Shown piece by piece: positions 42,793 through 51,547 of a DNA stretch of 64,000 nucleotides (position 1 is its first letter; every line of letters starts with the position of its first letter). Both the position numbers and the translations under genes were made by a program. The stretch lies in assembly GCF_019063845.1 (NCBI RefSeq), contig NZ_CP077683.1:3712501-3776500 (forward strand), written 5' to 3'. The stretch comes from Geomonas subterranea. Lineage in GTDB: Bacteria; Desulfobacterota; Desulfuromonadia; Geobacterales; Geobacteraceae. The notes under the pieces are model-generated. The model did no database searches. It worked only from the letters and a program-made list of their open reading frames with translations, and was not told where the DNA came from.

Positions 42793-44049
42793 TTACCTCC
42801 TTGCCGCAACCGCCAATTCCACAACTTTCCCGCCCACACCATGAACAAGAAGCCGCTCGATTTCGTTGGCAATGGCTTGGAGAGGGGTACGCAGATCGTC
42901 AACGTCTGTGCAGTCATAGTGCTTTCCCGTCACACTCCCGTCTGAGTGGTTGGTCAGCTTGTCAATATCCTGCCGACGCAGCTTCAGCCGCTCCCCTACC
43001 GTAGTGAAGGATCTGCGCAACCCGTGGACCGTGAGCTTGAGCCCGGTCTTGAACTGAAGGAGATCGGCCTTCAAGGCGATATGTCCGGTCTTGCTCGCAT
43101 GATTGGCGTTAAGTGAAGGGAACACGAACGGATTCCCTTCTGGGTTTTGCTCTTTCCTCCGCTTCAGAATCACCAGGGACTGCCGAGATAGGGGGACCTT
43201 CAGCGGCTGATTATTTTTCGTGTCTGGAAGGACCAGAGTCGCCTCCACCAGGTCGACATACTCCCACCGGAGCCCTGCCGCTTCCCGATTCCGCAAGCCA
43301 TGATATAGACAGAACACGTAGCAGTCTTGCGTGATCTCGTTGAAGGACTTGATACCCTCCCTGAAGACCTTGAAGTCATTCCCCCTCAAGCAGTCATCCC
43401 GAGCGGATGTCTTTGGCCACAGGCCGGCGATGCCGATGACGGAGCAGGGGTTCACCGGCATCGCCGCCGGGTACTTCACCTTCGCGTAATTTAGGATAGC
43501 CTGCAGCTTACCGAAGTTGTTCTTAGCCGACATTCTCCCGTGGGCCTTTTCGATTTGCTTGAATCGGTCTATGATCACATCGGCGGGGATCTTGCTGATC
43601 TCGGTGAGCGGCAAGTCCATCCAGGTATCAAACTTGATCGGGATCTCCGACCGGTACGAGTGCTCAGTCCGCGGTTTGAGCGTTTTGTCCGCCAAATGAA
43701 TGTCCATCATTTTGGCCAGCGTCGGCACATTGGAAGGAACTACAGGCCGCCCATCCCGGAGCTGTTGCAGGAGCAACCGCGCCTTCCCACGTGCCTCATC
43801 AGGGGTCAATTCGCCAAAGGCCCCCACCTTGGCCTTACGGGTGACGTATTTGCCCTTTGCCGGGTCCATTACGTCCGCCTGGACGTAGAACACGCGGGCC
43901 CCCTTCTGCTTCACTCCTCCCTTATCCAGGAAGTCGGCGGACACCCTCAGCAAGAAGCCCCTCAACTCCGTATCGAAATAATCAACCCTCCCCAATTCCG
44001 GCGGCACGATCTGCCTTATCTCTCGCAACGTCAGGTTGATCTTCGGCAT
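42793..44049 (-). CDS. int: Tyrosine integrase
   Basis: 418 residues from the ATG at 44049 (AAGGAGAGGGTGCC). The N-terminal DUF4102-like arm-binding part (GVKQKGARVFYVQADVMDP) and SAM-like core-binding domain precede the catalytic domain. That domain has the first Arg in LRNREAAGLRW, HGLRRSF, and the tyrosine nucleophile in VTGKHYDC. It recombines attP with attB in the 3' end of the DUF1847 gene; attR lies 195 bases away. P4-like family. Confidence 0.93.
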   Translation of the reverse strand: MPKINLTLREIRQIVPPELGRVDYFDTELRGFLLRVSADFLDKGGVKQKGARVFYVQADVMDPAKGKYVTRKAKVGAFGELTPDEARGKARLLLQQLRDGRPVVPSNVPTLAKMMDIHLADKTLKPRTEHSYRSEIPIKFDTWMDLPLTEISKIPADVIIDRFKQIEKAHGRMSAKNNFGKLQAILNYAKVKYPAAMPVNPCSVIGIAGLWPKTSARDDCLRGNDFKVFREGIKSFNEITQDCYVFCLYHGLRNREAAGLRWEYVDLVEATLVLPDTKNNQPLKVPLSRQSLVILKRRKEQNPEGNPFVFPSLNANHASKTGHIALKADLLQFKTGLKLTVHGLRRSFTTVGERLKLRRQDIDKLTNHSDGSVTGKHYDCTDVDDLRTPLQAIANEIERLLVHGVGGKVVELAVAARR

Positions 44050-44093
44050 GGCACCCTCTCCTTTTCCTACCCACGATCCCAAACCAGCAAGGC

Positions 44094-44113
44094 GGGTAGG
44101 ACATGGGTAGGTC
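44094..44113 (+). repeat. GGGTAGG tandem motif near attR (candidate integrase arm site)
   Basis: GGGTAGGACATGGGTAGGTC, one base different from 27718-27737 and in the same orientation. An inverted copy TCCTACCC is at 44065-44072. Confidence 0.55.
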
Positions 44114-44228
44114 GAGAATTAAAAAAACCGCTAAAGCTGTATTAAACCTTAGCGGTCCATCGGGTGGAAAGTCAACCATAAATTATTGATATTATGAATG
44201 TTTATCAACACATATCAATATGAATAAA

Positions 44229-44951
44229 TCATTTTATGACCAAAGGCCCCTTCTGCAGCCTCTTATAGTAGAAGTTTTGGCCGTAGAGTACGGCGGCGGG
44301 GTTGTGGCCGGTGACGCGGTCTTTCACCACCAGCGTGGTCACCGGGGCCTTGGAGTACTTGTTGAAGAGCATGTCGTGGCCGACGCACAGGCCGACGATC
44401 ATGTTCATGTCGGTGTCGAGACCGTTGCAGATCTCCGCCTGCGCGATGGGATTGCATGCAGGCTCGAAGGTTCCCGGCCGGACCTTGTCGCTCTCTGCGA
44501 GCCCCAACTCCTTCTTGTCGATGCTTCCGGCCTTGCAGCAGACGCTGAAGGGTGTGAACCCCTGGGCCTTCAGGATGGCGACCAGCCGCTCGCACTCGTC
44601 GAGAAGGCCGATACAGGTGGCGATACCGATCCTCTGGTATCCCATGAGCTTGGCGAAGGCGATGGTGTCTTCGACCCGGGTCCAGCGCGCGTTGACCGCG
44701 TCGCTGCCGGGGATGGGCTGGTAGCAAAGCCCCTCCACGCGGGCCGCCACGAAAGCCATCTTGGCGTCCTCGCTCTCCCCTTTCATCAGTTCCGCCGTTT
44801 CCTTTACCACGGCGGCGTGCCCGTCCGCCGGACAGTTCCCGGGTCTCGCGGGCGCCGTGGCCGGGTCGCCGCTCCAGCAGTTGGTGGTCCCTTTCTTCTG
44901 CCAGACGGCGCTGCAGCTCGCACAGGTTACTTCGGCGTATTCCTTTTCCAT
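44229..44951 (-). CDS. DUF1847 cysteine-rich metal-binding protein, target of element insertion
   Basis: 240 residues. Cysteine motifs CASCSAVW, TNCW, GNCPAD and later VCCKAG and CNPIAQAE mark the DUF1847 family, thought to bind metal. GLLDECERLVAILKAQGF and VGLCVGHDMLF are other conserved blocks. AAAGGAGGGGGAC precedes the start. The extreme C-terminus is encoded by the mobile element: the frame crosses attR and ends P-L-V-I-K. Function of the family is unknown. Confidence 0.85.
   Translation of the reverse strand: MEKEYAEVTCASCSAVWQKKGTTNCWSGDPATAPARPGNCPADGHAAVVKETAELMKGESEDAKMAFVAARVEGLCYQPIPGSDAVNARWTRVEDTIAFAKLMGYQRIGIATCIGLLDECERLVAILKAQGFTPFSVCCKAGSIDKKELGLAESDKVRPGTFEPACNPIAQAEICNGLDTDMNMIVGLCVGHDMLFNKYSKAPVTTLVVKDRVTGHNPAAVLYGQNFYYKRLQKGPLVIK
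44244..44259 (+). repeat. attR core (16-bp direct repeat)
   Basis: AGGCCCCTTCTGCAGC, identical to 27641-27656. It is part of the coding sequence of the DUF1847 gene (minus-strand reading L-Q-K-G-P). The element supplies the last codons (L-V-I-K-stop) in place of the original M-I-V-E-stop. Confidence 0.88.
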
Positions 44952-45148
44952 GTCCCCCTCCTTTCAGGCTCCCATCAAAGACTTTCAACGCGAAGGCGCC
45001 CAGCCGCAGAGGCGCAAAGCGGCAAACGGTTGACTTCATTCGCGTGATGCACTATCTGCCGCTCCCCCCTTTGCAGCGTTCATCCGGATTCCGGAGAAGC
45101 GGATACCATTGATTGCCCGCGACGCGCAGCGCCTTTGCGTCAAGGGAA

Positions 45149-45442
45149 TTACAGGGCTGGTTCCTGGATCAACACGTAGGGAGAGATGATCAGGCAGTTG
45201 AAGATCTTCCCCTTCTCGGCGTCCCACTTCTGTATCTGCTCGCCGCTCGGCTTGGTCAACAGGGCAGAGGAAAGCCAGCGCTGCACCTTCTGCACGTCAT
45301 CCACCGCGAGCGCCGCCCCCACCTCGGCCAGCTCCAGCAGCGGGTCCACCACGACAACGCCGCCCCGCTCGAGGTGCGCCCTGAGCGAGAGCCAGTCGGC
45401 GATATCCACCTTGGTGGCCAGTTCCTCCCTGGTTTCGGTCAT
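45149..45442 (-). CDS. DUF2288 family protein
   Basis: 97 residues, no signal. GGVVVVDPLLELAEVGAALA, VDDVQKVQRWL and a C-terminal CLIISPYVLIQ match the DUF2288 pattern. GGAGTTACCG precedes the start. It lies 9 bases downstream of the yceH-like gene on the same strand, so they are probably co-transcribed. Biochemical role unknown. Confidence 0.8.
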   Translation of the reverse strand: MTETREELATKVDIADWLSLRAHLERGGVVVVDPLLELAEVGAALAVDDVQKVQRWLSSALLTKPSGEQIQKWDAEKGKIFNCLIISPYVLIQEPAL

Positions 45443-45451
45443 CGGTAACTC

Positions 45452-46099
45452 CTATTCGAAAGATTTCTTGAAATCGGCGATGGTCTGGCGCAGGGCCGCA
45501 ACCTCCTCGCGCAGGCCGGCAACCTCCTGCTCGAGCTCCGCGATCCGTTTGCTGTCCGCGCCACCCCTCGTGCCTTCCGGCGCAGCCGCCAATTCTGCGA
45601 GATCCGGCTCCCCCGACAGGAGCTGGCAGTAACGCGGCTCCTTGCGCCCGGGCTGAACCGGCAGACGTGTCACCAGCGGAGGCGTCCTCTCCATCAGGTC
45701 TTGCAGCACCGCCTCGACCTCGGCAAGGTCGGCGAAGCTGTGCATCCGCTCTCCGCGGGTCCGCAGCTCCCCCACGGTCTGAGGGCCGCGCAGCATCAGC
45801 TCGCACAGAATCGCGAGCTCCGCGGGGGTGAACCGGAACTTCTCCACCAGTGCGTGACGGTACTTGGACACCCTGCCGCCGGCACCCGAGAGAAGGGCGA
45901 ACTGCTTGAAGCGCAGGCTGTCGAGGGCGGCGGTCACCTCGGCCTCGTCCAGGTTCGTGACCGGGTCGCGGTTCGATTTCTGGTTGCAGGCGTTCACCAG
46001 CGCGTTGAGGGAAAGGGGGTAATACTCAGGCGTGGTAAGCTCCTTCTCGATGAGCGAACCAAGCACTCTCACTTCGATGGCGTTAAGCGTCACATCCAT
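45452..46099 (-). CDS. YceH/DUF480 family protein
   Basis: 215 residues. The N-terminal block IEVRVLGSLIEKELTTPEYY, with LSLNALVNACNQKSNRDP, is diagnostic. The second repeat follows (ELAILCELMLRGPQTVGELR), both forming winged helices. A C-terminal coiled coil (IAELEQEVAGLREEVAALRQ) is present. AAAGGAGCTTTCCC precedes the ATG. DNA-binding is likely from the fold, but the target is unknown. Confidence 0.9.
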   Translation of the reverse strand: MDVTLNAIEVRVLGSLIEKELTTPEYYPLSLNALVNACNQKSNRDPVTNLDEAEVTAALDSLRFKQFALLSGAGGRVSKYRHALVEKFRFTPAELAILCELMLRGPQTVGELRTRGERMHSFADLAEVEAVLQDLMERTPPLVTRLPVQPGRKEPRYCQLLSGEPDLAELAAAPEGTRGGADSKRIAELEQEVAGLREEVAALRQTIADFKKSFE

Positions 46100-46331
46100 G
46101 GGAAAGCTCCTTTATCCGGGGGCTTCAAATTGTCAATAGAACAACCGGCACGGCACGTTATGCCATGCATGGGCCAGAAAGCCGCTCCAACTTACTAGAT
46201 TCGCGGACCGGGTTCAACGTAAAAAGAGCGGTTGCCACAGCCAAGACTCTTCTGTTGTATAACATTATTTTATTTGTTATGGTATTGAGCAGTTGACGCT
46301 GTAACAATGCATAACCACTCAAGGAGATTAC

Positions 46332-46796
46332 ATGGCGGCTACCCTGGACCTGAAGAAGATCAACAAGACCATCAAGATTTTCGCCGTGGCGCAGTTCGGG
46401 CTGATCGCCATCCTGATCTACACGGCGGTCAATTTCCAGCAGCGGCTGCAGGCGTTGGGCAGGGGATATCGCTTCATGAACGGCGTGGTCTACGCCTTCG
46501 TGATCCAGCTGTTGCTTTTCTACCCGATCTTCAGGTTCGCCTCCAAGGAGGCCGACCGCGACTTCACCTTCATCGGGAAGGTGCCGACCCAGGAGGAGAC
46601 CAAGGAGTTCACCAAGAAGAAACGGTGGGCGGATGTCACCAAGATATCCGTCATGGGCTTCTATTTCATCTTCGCGCTGGCCGCCCCGCGGGACCCCTTC
46701 ATTCTCAGCGTCATCATCTACAGCTTCCTGCTCACCGTTCTCACCTACCTGCAGTGCTACAGCTTCACGGTGAAGAAACTCTCCAAGGCAGCCTGA
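46332..46796 (+). CDS. Inner-membrane protein of unknown function
   Basis: 154 residues with about four transmembrane segments (FAVAQFGLIAILIYTAVNF; VVYAFVIQLLLFYPIF; ISVMGFYFIFALAAP; ILSVIIYSFLLTVLTYL) separated by a charged loop (GKVPTQEETKEFTKKKRW). AAGGAGATTAC precedes the ATG. Monocistronic, with no recognised family. Confidence 0.75.
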   Translation: MAATLDLKKINKTIKIFAVAQFGLIAILIYTAVNFQQRLQALGRGYRFMNGVVYAFVIQLLLFYPIFRFASKEADRDFTFIGKVPTQEETKEFTKKKRWADVTKISVMGFYFIFALAAPRDPFILSVIIYSFLLTVLTYLQCYSFTVKKLSKAA

Positions 46797-46978
46797 TGCT
46801 GCGCGCAGAGGGCGCGGACGAGGAACCGCACCAACCGGGCCAGCCGGCGTTATGGTGCAATGCCAAAGAAAAAAGTGGACGTGGTGAAATTTTGCTGGAC
46901 TAGCGGGTGCCGTCCCACGTACCATCCCTGACATAGCCAAAAGCTAGAAATCAAACCAATAGAAGGAACCGAGTAAAA

Positions 46979-47488
46979 ATGGCAATTGCAAAGCAAGGCG
47001 ACAAAGTACGTATCAACTTCACCGGCACCCTCGAGGACGGCACCATCTTTGACACCACCCTCAAGGATACCGGTTGCTGCGATGACGACGATTGCGGCTG
47101 CGGCGATGACGGCTGCGATGACGACAGCTGCGGCTGCGGCGGCGAAACCGGTCCGATGGAAATCACCATCGGCAACGAAGACTTCTTCCCCCAGATCGAA
47201 GCGGCCCTGGTAGGCATGGCGCCGGGCGAGAAGAAGACCGTGGTGATCCCGGCCGAGGACGCCTTTGGCGAATACGATGAGGACGAGGTGTTCGCCATCA
47301 GCCGCGAGCAGCTGACCGGCGACATCGTTCCGGAAGTCGGCATGGAGCTCGAACTGACCGGCGACGACGACGAGCCCGTCGACGTGGTCGTGGTCGAGGT
47401 CAACGAGACCTCCATCGTGGTCGACGCCAACCATCCGCTGGCCGGCGAAGACATCAGCTACGAAGTCGAGCTGGTGGAGATCCTCTAG
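46979..47488 (+). CDS. slyD: SlyD-like FKBP peptidyl-prolyl isomerase with Cys/Asp-rich insert
   Basis: 169 residues. The FKBP core (GDKVRINFTGTLEDGTIFDT; GMAPGEKKTVVIPAEDAFGE) and an IF-type domain (VFAISREQL through NHPLAGEDISYEVELV) match SlyD. Unusually, a run of cysteine and aspartate (residues 33-54, CCDDDDCGCG repeated) interrupts the FKBP part near the N-terminus. E. coli SlyD instead has a His/Cys-rich C-terminal tail for nickel. The insert should bind metal. AGAAGGA lies 11 bases before the start. Confidence 0.88.
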   Translation: MAIAKQGDKVRINFTGTLEDGTIFDTTLKDTGCCDDDDCGCGDDGCDDDSCGCGGETGPMEITIGNEDFFPQIEAALVGMAPGEKKTVVIPAEDAFGEYDEDEVFAISREQLTGDIVPEVGMELELTGDDDEPVDVVVVEVNETSIVVDANHPLAGEDISYEVELVEIL

Positions 47489-47523
47489 ATAAACATCCCT
47501 CTTTGCTGGGGTGAGCCACTCTC

Positions 47524-47615
47524 TCGTCCCCTCCCCCGGAGGGGGAGGGACAGGGAGGGGGCTTCCACATTCCAGCTTCCCCCTCCCAACCTCCCCCCTC
47601 CGGGGGGAGGAGCAT
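47524..47615. repeat. Intergenic GC-rich palindromic repeat (CCCTCCCCCGGAGGGGGAGGG type)
   Basis: Two palindromic blocks, CCCTCCCCCGGAGGGGGAGGG-like and CTCCCCCCTCCGGGGGGAGG-like, flank a short spacer between slyD and the dus gene. Related, shorter versions occur at 1057-1090 and 51481-51516. They can fold into stable hairpins and may act as terminators for the upstream genes. Confidence 0.6.
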
Positions 47616-47660
47616 GACACGAGGCCACCTCGCCTGGCAAAGACGGTATTCCTGATCGAG

Positions 47661-48668
47661 ATGCAAACGTCAGAAGCATTCATTCCCGCCGGCTATCCGC
47701 AATCCAAGCACGTGCTCCCCTGGAACCCCGGGGAGAAGCCGATCATGCTCGCCCCCATGCAGGGGCTCACCAACCGCGCGCTGCGTGAGCTGTTCACCAC
47801 CTGGGTGCGCCCGGACGTCGTGTGGACCGAGTTCATGCGGGTCAATTCCCAGTCGGAGAAGAAGCTACTGATGCCGGGGGACGTGCGCGAGTGCGCCGCC
47901 GAGGAGAACGGGGTGCCGCTGGTGGTCCAGCTGATCGGGCACGGCAGGGACGCCCTGGTTGCAGCGGCGAGGACGGCCCAAAAGGCGGGCGCGATCCACA
48001 TCAACCTGAACATGGGCTGCCCCTACGGCCGCATGACCAGCGGGCTTACCGGCGGCGGGATGCTGAAGCGCCCGGAACTGCTGGAAGAGATCATACCGGC
48101 GCTGCGCGAGGAGATCCGCGGCTCCTTCTCGGTCAAGATCCGCGCCGGCTACGACGACCCGCGGCAGATCTTCACGCTCTTGCCGCTCTTCGAGCGGGCG
48201 AAGGTCGACTTCCTGGTGCTGCACCCGCGCACGGTGCGCCAGGCCTACGACGGCTTCGCCGACCACGCGGTGACAGCCGAGGTGATCAAAGAGACCTCCA
48301 TTCCCGTCATCGCCAACGGCGACATCAGGAACGCCGCCTCTGGCCTTGGGATCCTGGAACAAACGGGTGCGGCGGGGCTCATGCTTGGCCGGGGCGGGAT
48401 CGGGGAGCCGATGCTTTTCGAGCGGCTGCGCGGCCGCGCCGCCGCGAACCCTGACGTGACCGAGAGACGCGCCATGCTGCACCGCTACCTCAGCGACCTG
48501 CTCCCCCTTTACGGGAAACTCTTCTGCGGCGACATGCAGGTACTGGGGAAGATCAAAGGTGTCGTTTCCAACGTGGAGGACCACGAGTTGGAGCGCGAGC
48601 TGAAGCAGTTGAAGCGCGCCAAGAACCTGCACTCCTTCCGCGCCGCCGTGGAAGACCTGGTCCCCTAG
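47661..48668 (+). CDS. dus: tRNA-dihydrouridine synthase
   Basis: 335 residues from the ATG at 47661; an upstream start would translate a palindromic repeat and is rejected. The FMN-binding TIM barrel shows MLAPMQGLTNRALRELF, LVVQLIGH, HINLNMGCPYGRM with the catalytic cysteine, and a C-terminal GIGEPMLFERLRG. It reduces uridines in the D-loop of tRNAs. Which Dus subfamily it belongs to cannot be fixed by eye. Monocistronic. Confidence 0.9.
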   Translation: MQTSEAFIPAGYPQSKHVLPWNPGEKPIMLAPMQGLTNRALRELFTTWVRPDVVWTEFMRVNSQSEKKLLMPGDVRECAAEENGVPLVVQLIGHGRDALVAAARTAQKAGAIHINLNMGCPYGRMTSGLTGGGMLKRPELLEEIIPALREEIRGSFSVKIRAGYDDPRQIFTLLPLFERAKVDFLVLHPRTVRQAYDGFADHAVTAEVIKETSIPVIANGDIRNAASGLGILEQTGAAGLMLGRGGIGEPMLFERLRGRAAANPDVTERRAMLHRYLSDLLPLYGKLFCGDMQVLGKIKGVVSNVEDHELERELKQLKRAKNLHSFRAAVEDLVP

Positions 48669-48671
48669 CCC

Positions 48672-48727
48672 CTAGTCCCTGTCTCCTAGTCCCTGTCTCC
48701 TAGTCCCTGTCTCCTAGCCCCTGCCTC
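48672..48727. repeat. Tandem 14-bp repeat, four copies
   Basis: CTAGTCCCTGTCTC occurs three times exactly (48672, 48686, 48700) and once imperfectly (48714, CTAGCCCCTGCCTC). It begins three bases after the dus stop, between convergent genes. Confidence 0.9.
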
Positions 48728-48748
48728 TCCCCCCGTCGTCCCCACCCT

Positions 48749-50005
48749 TTACCCGCTTTTCTCCCAGTAATCCCTGGCGAAGAAAAACAGCGCCGCCGCC
48801 ACGGCCTGGATTCCCACCGGAACCAGGAAGGCGGAATGGAACGCCTGTACCGTCGCCTCCGGCGTGGTCTTCCCCACCGCGTCGATCACCATCCCCATGA
48901 TCTGCTGCACCGAGGCGGCTCCCAAAAGCACGAAGAGGTTGATCGAGGTGAGCGCCGTACCGACGATGGATACCGGGAACATGGAGCGGTTGATGGGGTA
49001 GATCATGACGCCGCTCGACACGGCAAGCCCCAGGCAGAAGAAGTACGTGCCCAGAAGCCACAGGGGGAACTGGTCGATAGTCCCCTGGAAGCCGACCATC
49101 AGGATCAGCAGCAGGACCTGCCCCCAGAGAAAGGTCTTTTTGTAGGAATGAAGGATCTTCCGCGCGATGGTGTCGATGACGAGGCTGCCGCAGATGAAGC
49201 CTATCGAGGTGAACATCAGCATGCGCCCGGTCTCCTCGCGCGACAGCTTGCGCACCTCCATCAGGTACGGCCCCCCCCATAGTCCCTGCACGGCCAGGTA
49301 GCAGCCGTACCAGGCGAAGGCGAGTCCCGCCAGGAGCCAGAAGTCCCGGTTGGTGGTGATCCGCTTCCACGCCTCCAGCATCCCCATCTTCGCCGGCGCC
49401 GGTTCGCCTTCCTCCATTTCCGGAGCAGCCGCCGGACGGTCCCGCACCAGCAAAAAGACGAGCACCGTGGCCAGGGCCTGCATCACACCGATGGTGAGGA
49501 ACGAGTTGCGCCAGCCGATCCAGGCGACCGCCAGGGCGAGCGGGGCCGTGCCGGCCAGATTCCCCATGTTTCCCACCGCGACCATGAGGCCGGAGACCCT
49601 GCCGAACTCCTGCTTGGTGAACCAGTGGCTGAAGAGGCTGAAGGTCGCCATCAATACGGAGGCGGTCCCGATCCCGATGAGGATGCGGGCGACGAGTGCC
49701 TGCCCCATGGTGCCGGCCTGCGAGAAGAGGATCCCCCCGATGGCGGTCAGCACCCCGCAGCCGCTGATCACCAGGCGGCTTCCCAGCCGGTCGATCATCG
49801 GCCCCAGCGGGACCTGCGCCGCCGCGTAGACGTAGAAAAGGATGCTGGAGAGCGAACCGAGTTGCGCCGGGGTGAGGTTCAGGTCGTGGGAGACGTCCTT
49901 GGCGACCACGGCAAGGGAAACGCGGTAGAAGTAAACCAGGATGTAGATCAGGGACAGGATGAAAAAGATTAACCAGCGCTGACGGCGCTGACGTGCATCG
50001 ATCAT
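48749..50005 (-). CDS. Major facilitator superfamily transporter
   Basis: 418 residues with 12 predicted transmembrane segments. The loop 2-3 signature (GPMIDRLGSRLVISG) and loop 8-9 region are MFS-like. The pattern YILVYFYRVSLAVVAKDV at the N-terminus recalls the glycerol-3-phosphate/hexuronate-type anion symporters, but the substrate cannot be assigned. It is monocistronic and convergent with dus. Confidence 0.85.
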   Translation of the reverse strand: MIDARQRRQRWLIFFILSLIYILVYFYRVSLAVVAKDVSHDLNLTPAQLGSLSSILFYVYAAAQVPLGPMIDRLGSRLVISGCGVLTAIGGILFSQAGTMGQALVARILIGIGTASVLMATFSLFSHWFTKQEFGRVSGLMVAVGNMGNLAGTAPLALAVAWIGWRNSFLTIGVMQALATVLVFLLVRDRPAAAPEMEEGEPAPAKMGMLEAWKRITTNRDFWLLAGLAFAWYGCYLAVQGLWGGPYLMEVRKLSREETGRMLMFTSIGFICGSLVIDTIARKILHSYKKTFLWGQVLLLILMVGFQGTIDQFPLWLLGTYFFCLGLAVSSGVMIYPINRSMFPVSIVGTALTSINLFVLLGAASVQQIMGMVIDAVGKTTPEATVQAFHSAFLVPVGIQAVAAALFFFARDYWEKSG

Positions 50006-50180
50006 GTATACAACCCTCCGCCGCGCACTCTAACACAGCGCCTGGTCAAACTCAACCAAGCGCGCGAAATCACATGCGCCTTGTGGACAAAGCGTTTTCG
50101 GGTACTCTCTTACAGGCTGTCTCAGTGGATGGCAGATAGTGCACAGATGGCAAGCCGGAGACAGAAACTATCACCACGCC

Positions 50181-50281
50181 TGTAGGGGCGAATGAATATT
50201 CGCCCAGCCGCCGGCGCCCAACCAGCGTCAATGGCTACCTGGACTGGGCTGCCACTGGGGCGAATGATTATTCGCCCCTAC
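50181..50281. repeat. 101-bp element with 13-bp terminal inverted repeats, copy 1
   Basis: TGTAGGGGCGAAT at the left end is the exact inverse of ATTCGCCCCTACA at the right end. Each end can also fold on itself (GGGCGAATGAATATTCGCCC). A related copy is at 63275-63384. It lies in the 346-base gap upstream of the GMP reductase gene; the rest of that gap (50006-50180) shows nothing recognisable. Confidence 0.8.
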
Positions 50282-50351
50282 ATTTACCCAAAAAGATTGG
50301 CACCTGCTCCGCCCTTCCCGGAAAAGGGAGCCCCCCAATGGAGGACATGAC

Positions 50352-51395
50352 ATGTTCCTGGAAAGCGACATCAAACTGGGATTCAGCGACGTATTGATCC
50401 GCCCCAAGAGATCCAACCTGAAGAGCAGGGCCCAGGTCGACCTGCAGCGGCACTTCAGGTTCCTGCACAGCAAGTACGATTGGAGCGGCATCCCGGTGAT
50501 CGCCGCCAACATGGACACCACCGGCACCTTCGAGGTGGCGGACCGGCTGGCCGAGCACGGCATGCTGACCGCGCTGCACAAGCACTACAGCGTGGCGGAG
50601 TGGGACGCCTGGCTCACCAACCACAACCAGGGCGACGACATCTACAACCGCATCATGGTCAGCACCGGCACCTCCGACAGCGACTACGAGAAATTCTCCG
50701 CCATCATCGCCAACCATCCCAAACTGCAATTCATCTGCATCGACGTCGCCAACGGCTACGCTGAGAGCTTCGTCGAATTCGTGCAGAAGGTGAGGGACAC
50801 CTTCCCGGACAAGACCATCGTCGCGGGAAACGTGGTCACGGGTGAGATGGTCGAGGAGTTGCTCCTTTCCGGCGCGGATATCGTCAAGGTAGGGATCGGC
50901 CCCGGCTCGGTCTGCACCACACGCGTCAAGGCCGGGGTCGGCTATCCGCAGCTCTCCGCGGTGATCGAGTGCGCCGACGCCGCGCACGGGCTAGGTGGAA
51001 GGATCGTTTCCGACGGTGGCTGCACCTGCCCGGGTGACGTCGCCAAGGCCTTCGGCGGCGGCGCCGACTTCGTCATGCTGGGGGGGATGCTCGCCGGCCA
51101 CGACGAGAGCGGCGGTCAAATCGTGGAACGCGGCGGGCGGCAGTTCAAGCTCTTCTACGGTATGAGTTCGACGACGGCCATGGACAAGCACTCCGGAGGC
51201 GTGGCGCATTACCGGGCCTCGGAGGGAAAAACGGTGGAAGTCCCTTACCGCGGCCCGATTGACGAGACGGTGCGCGATATACTCGGGGGCGTCCGTTCCG
51301 CGTGCACCTACGTGGGCGCGGCGGCGCTCAAGGAGTTGACCAAGCGCACCACCTTCATCAGGGTGCAGGAACAGGAGAACAGGATCTTCGGGTAG
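50352..51395 (+). CDS. guaC: GMP reductase
   Basis: 347 residues, the normal length. IMPDH/GMPR barrel with [10 protein letters not shown] near the start, [14 protein letters not shown] with the catalytic cysteine near 187, [20 protein letters not shown] and the monovalent-cation/flap region. It converts GMP to IMP with NADPH, returning guanine nucleotides to the purine pool. GGAGGACATGAC precedes the ATG. The absence of CBS domains separates it from IMP dehydrogenase. Confidence 0.95.
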   Translation: MFLESDIKLGFSDVLIRPKRSNLKSRAQVDLQRHFRFLHSKYDWSGIPVIAANMDTTGTFEVADRLAEHGMLTALHKHYSVAEWDAWLTNHNQGDDIYNRIMVSTGTSDSDYEKFSAIIANHPKLQFICIDVANGYAESFVEFVQKVRDTFPDKTIVAGNVVTGEMVEELLLSGADIVKVGIGPGSVCTTRVKAGVGYPQLSAVIECADAAHGLGGRIVSDGGCTCPGDVAKAFGGGADFVMLGGMLAGHDESGGQIVERGGRQFKLFYGMSSTTAMDKHSGGVAHYRASEGKTVEVPYRGPIDETVRDILGGVRSACTYVGAAALKELTKRTTFIRVQEQENRIFG

Positions 51396-51480
51396 GCTTC
51401 GTTGCTTCCACTTGCGAGAAGGGGATGACGCAGCATGGACCCGGGTAAGAAGCTCTTCCAGGCATGAAGCGTCGGCCCAC

Positions 51481-51516
51481 TCCCCCCTCTCCCCCGGGAG
51501 AGGGTCGGGGTGAGGG
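51481..51516. repeat. Intergenic palindromic repeat CCCTCTCCCCCGGGAGAGGG
   Basis: Strong hairpin followed by TCGGGGTGAGGG, between convergent guaC and the PLP-lyase gene. This repeat type is widespread in GC-rich proteobacteria and can serve as a terminator. Confidence 0.6.
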
Positions 51517-51547
51517 CTTTTGCGGTGGAGAGGGAACAACTGGAGCG

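Larger units (their letters stand above)
27641..44259. mobile_element. Integrated phage-like/satellite-like element, about 16.6 kb
   Basis: The element is bounded by identical 16-bp direct repeats at 27641-27656 and 44244-44259. It carries a tyrosine integrase beside attR, a CI-like repressor, two AlpA-like regulators, replication genes, a major capsid protein, a tape-measure protein and a toxin-antitoxin-chaperone cargo. It is inserted in the 3' end of the DUF1847 gene (44229-44951). Base composition at its left end is visibly more AT-rich than the flanks. Terminase, portal, protease, tail tube and lysis genes were not found, so either a satellite or a reduced prophage is possible. Confidence 0.88.

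Noticed and set aside
44970..45140. Cyclic di-GMP (GEMM-I) riboswitch suggested by GCAAAG/GCAAAC-like segments
   Set aside because: The conserved segments are in the wrong order and spacing, and the region is not placed upstream of a gene start in the right orientation.
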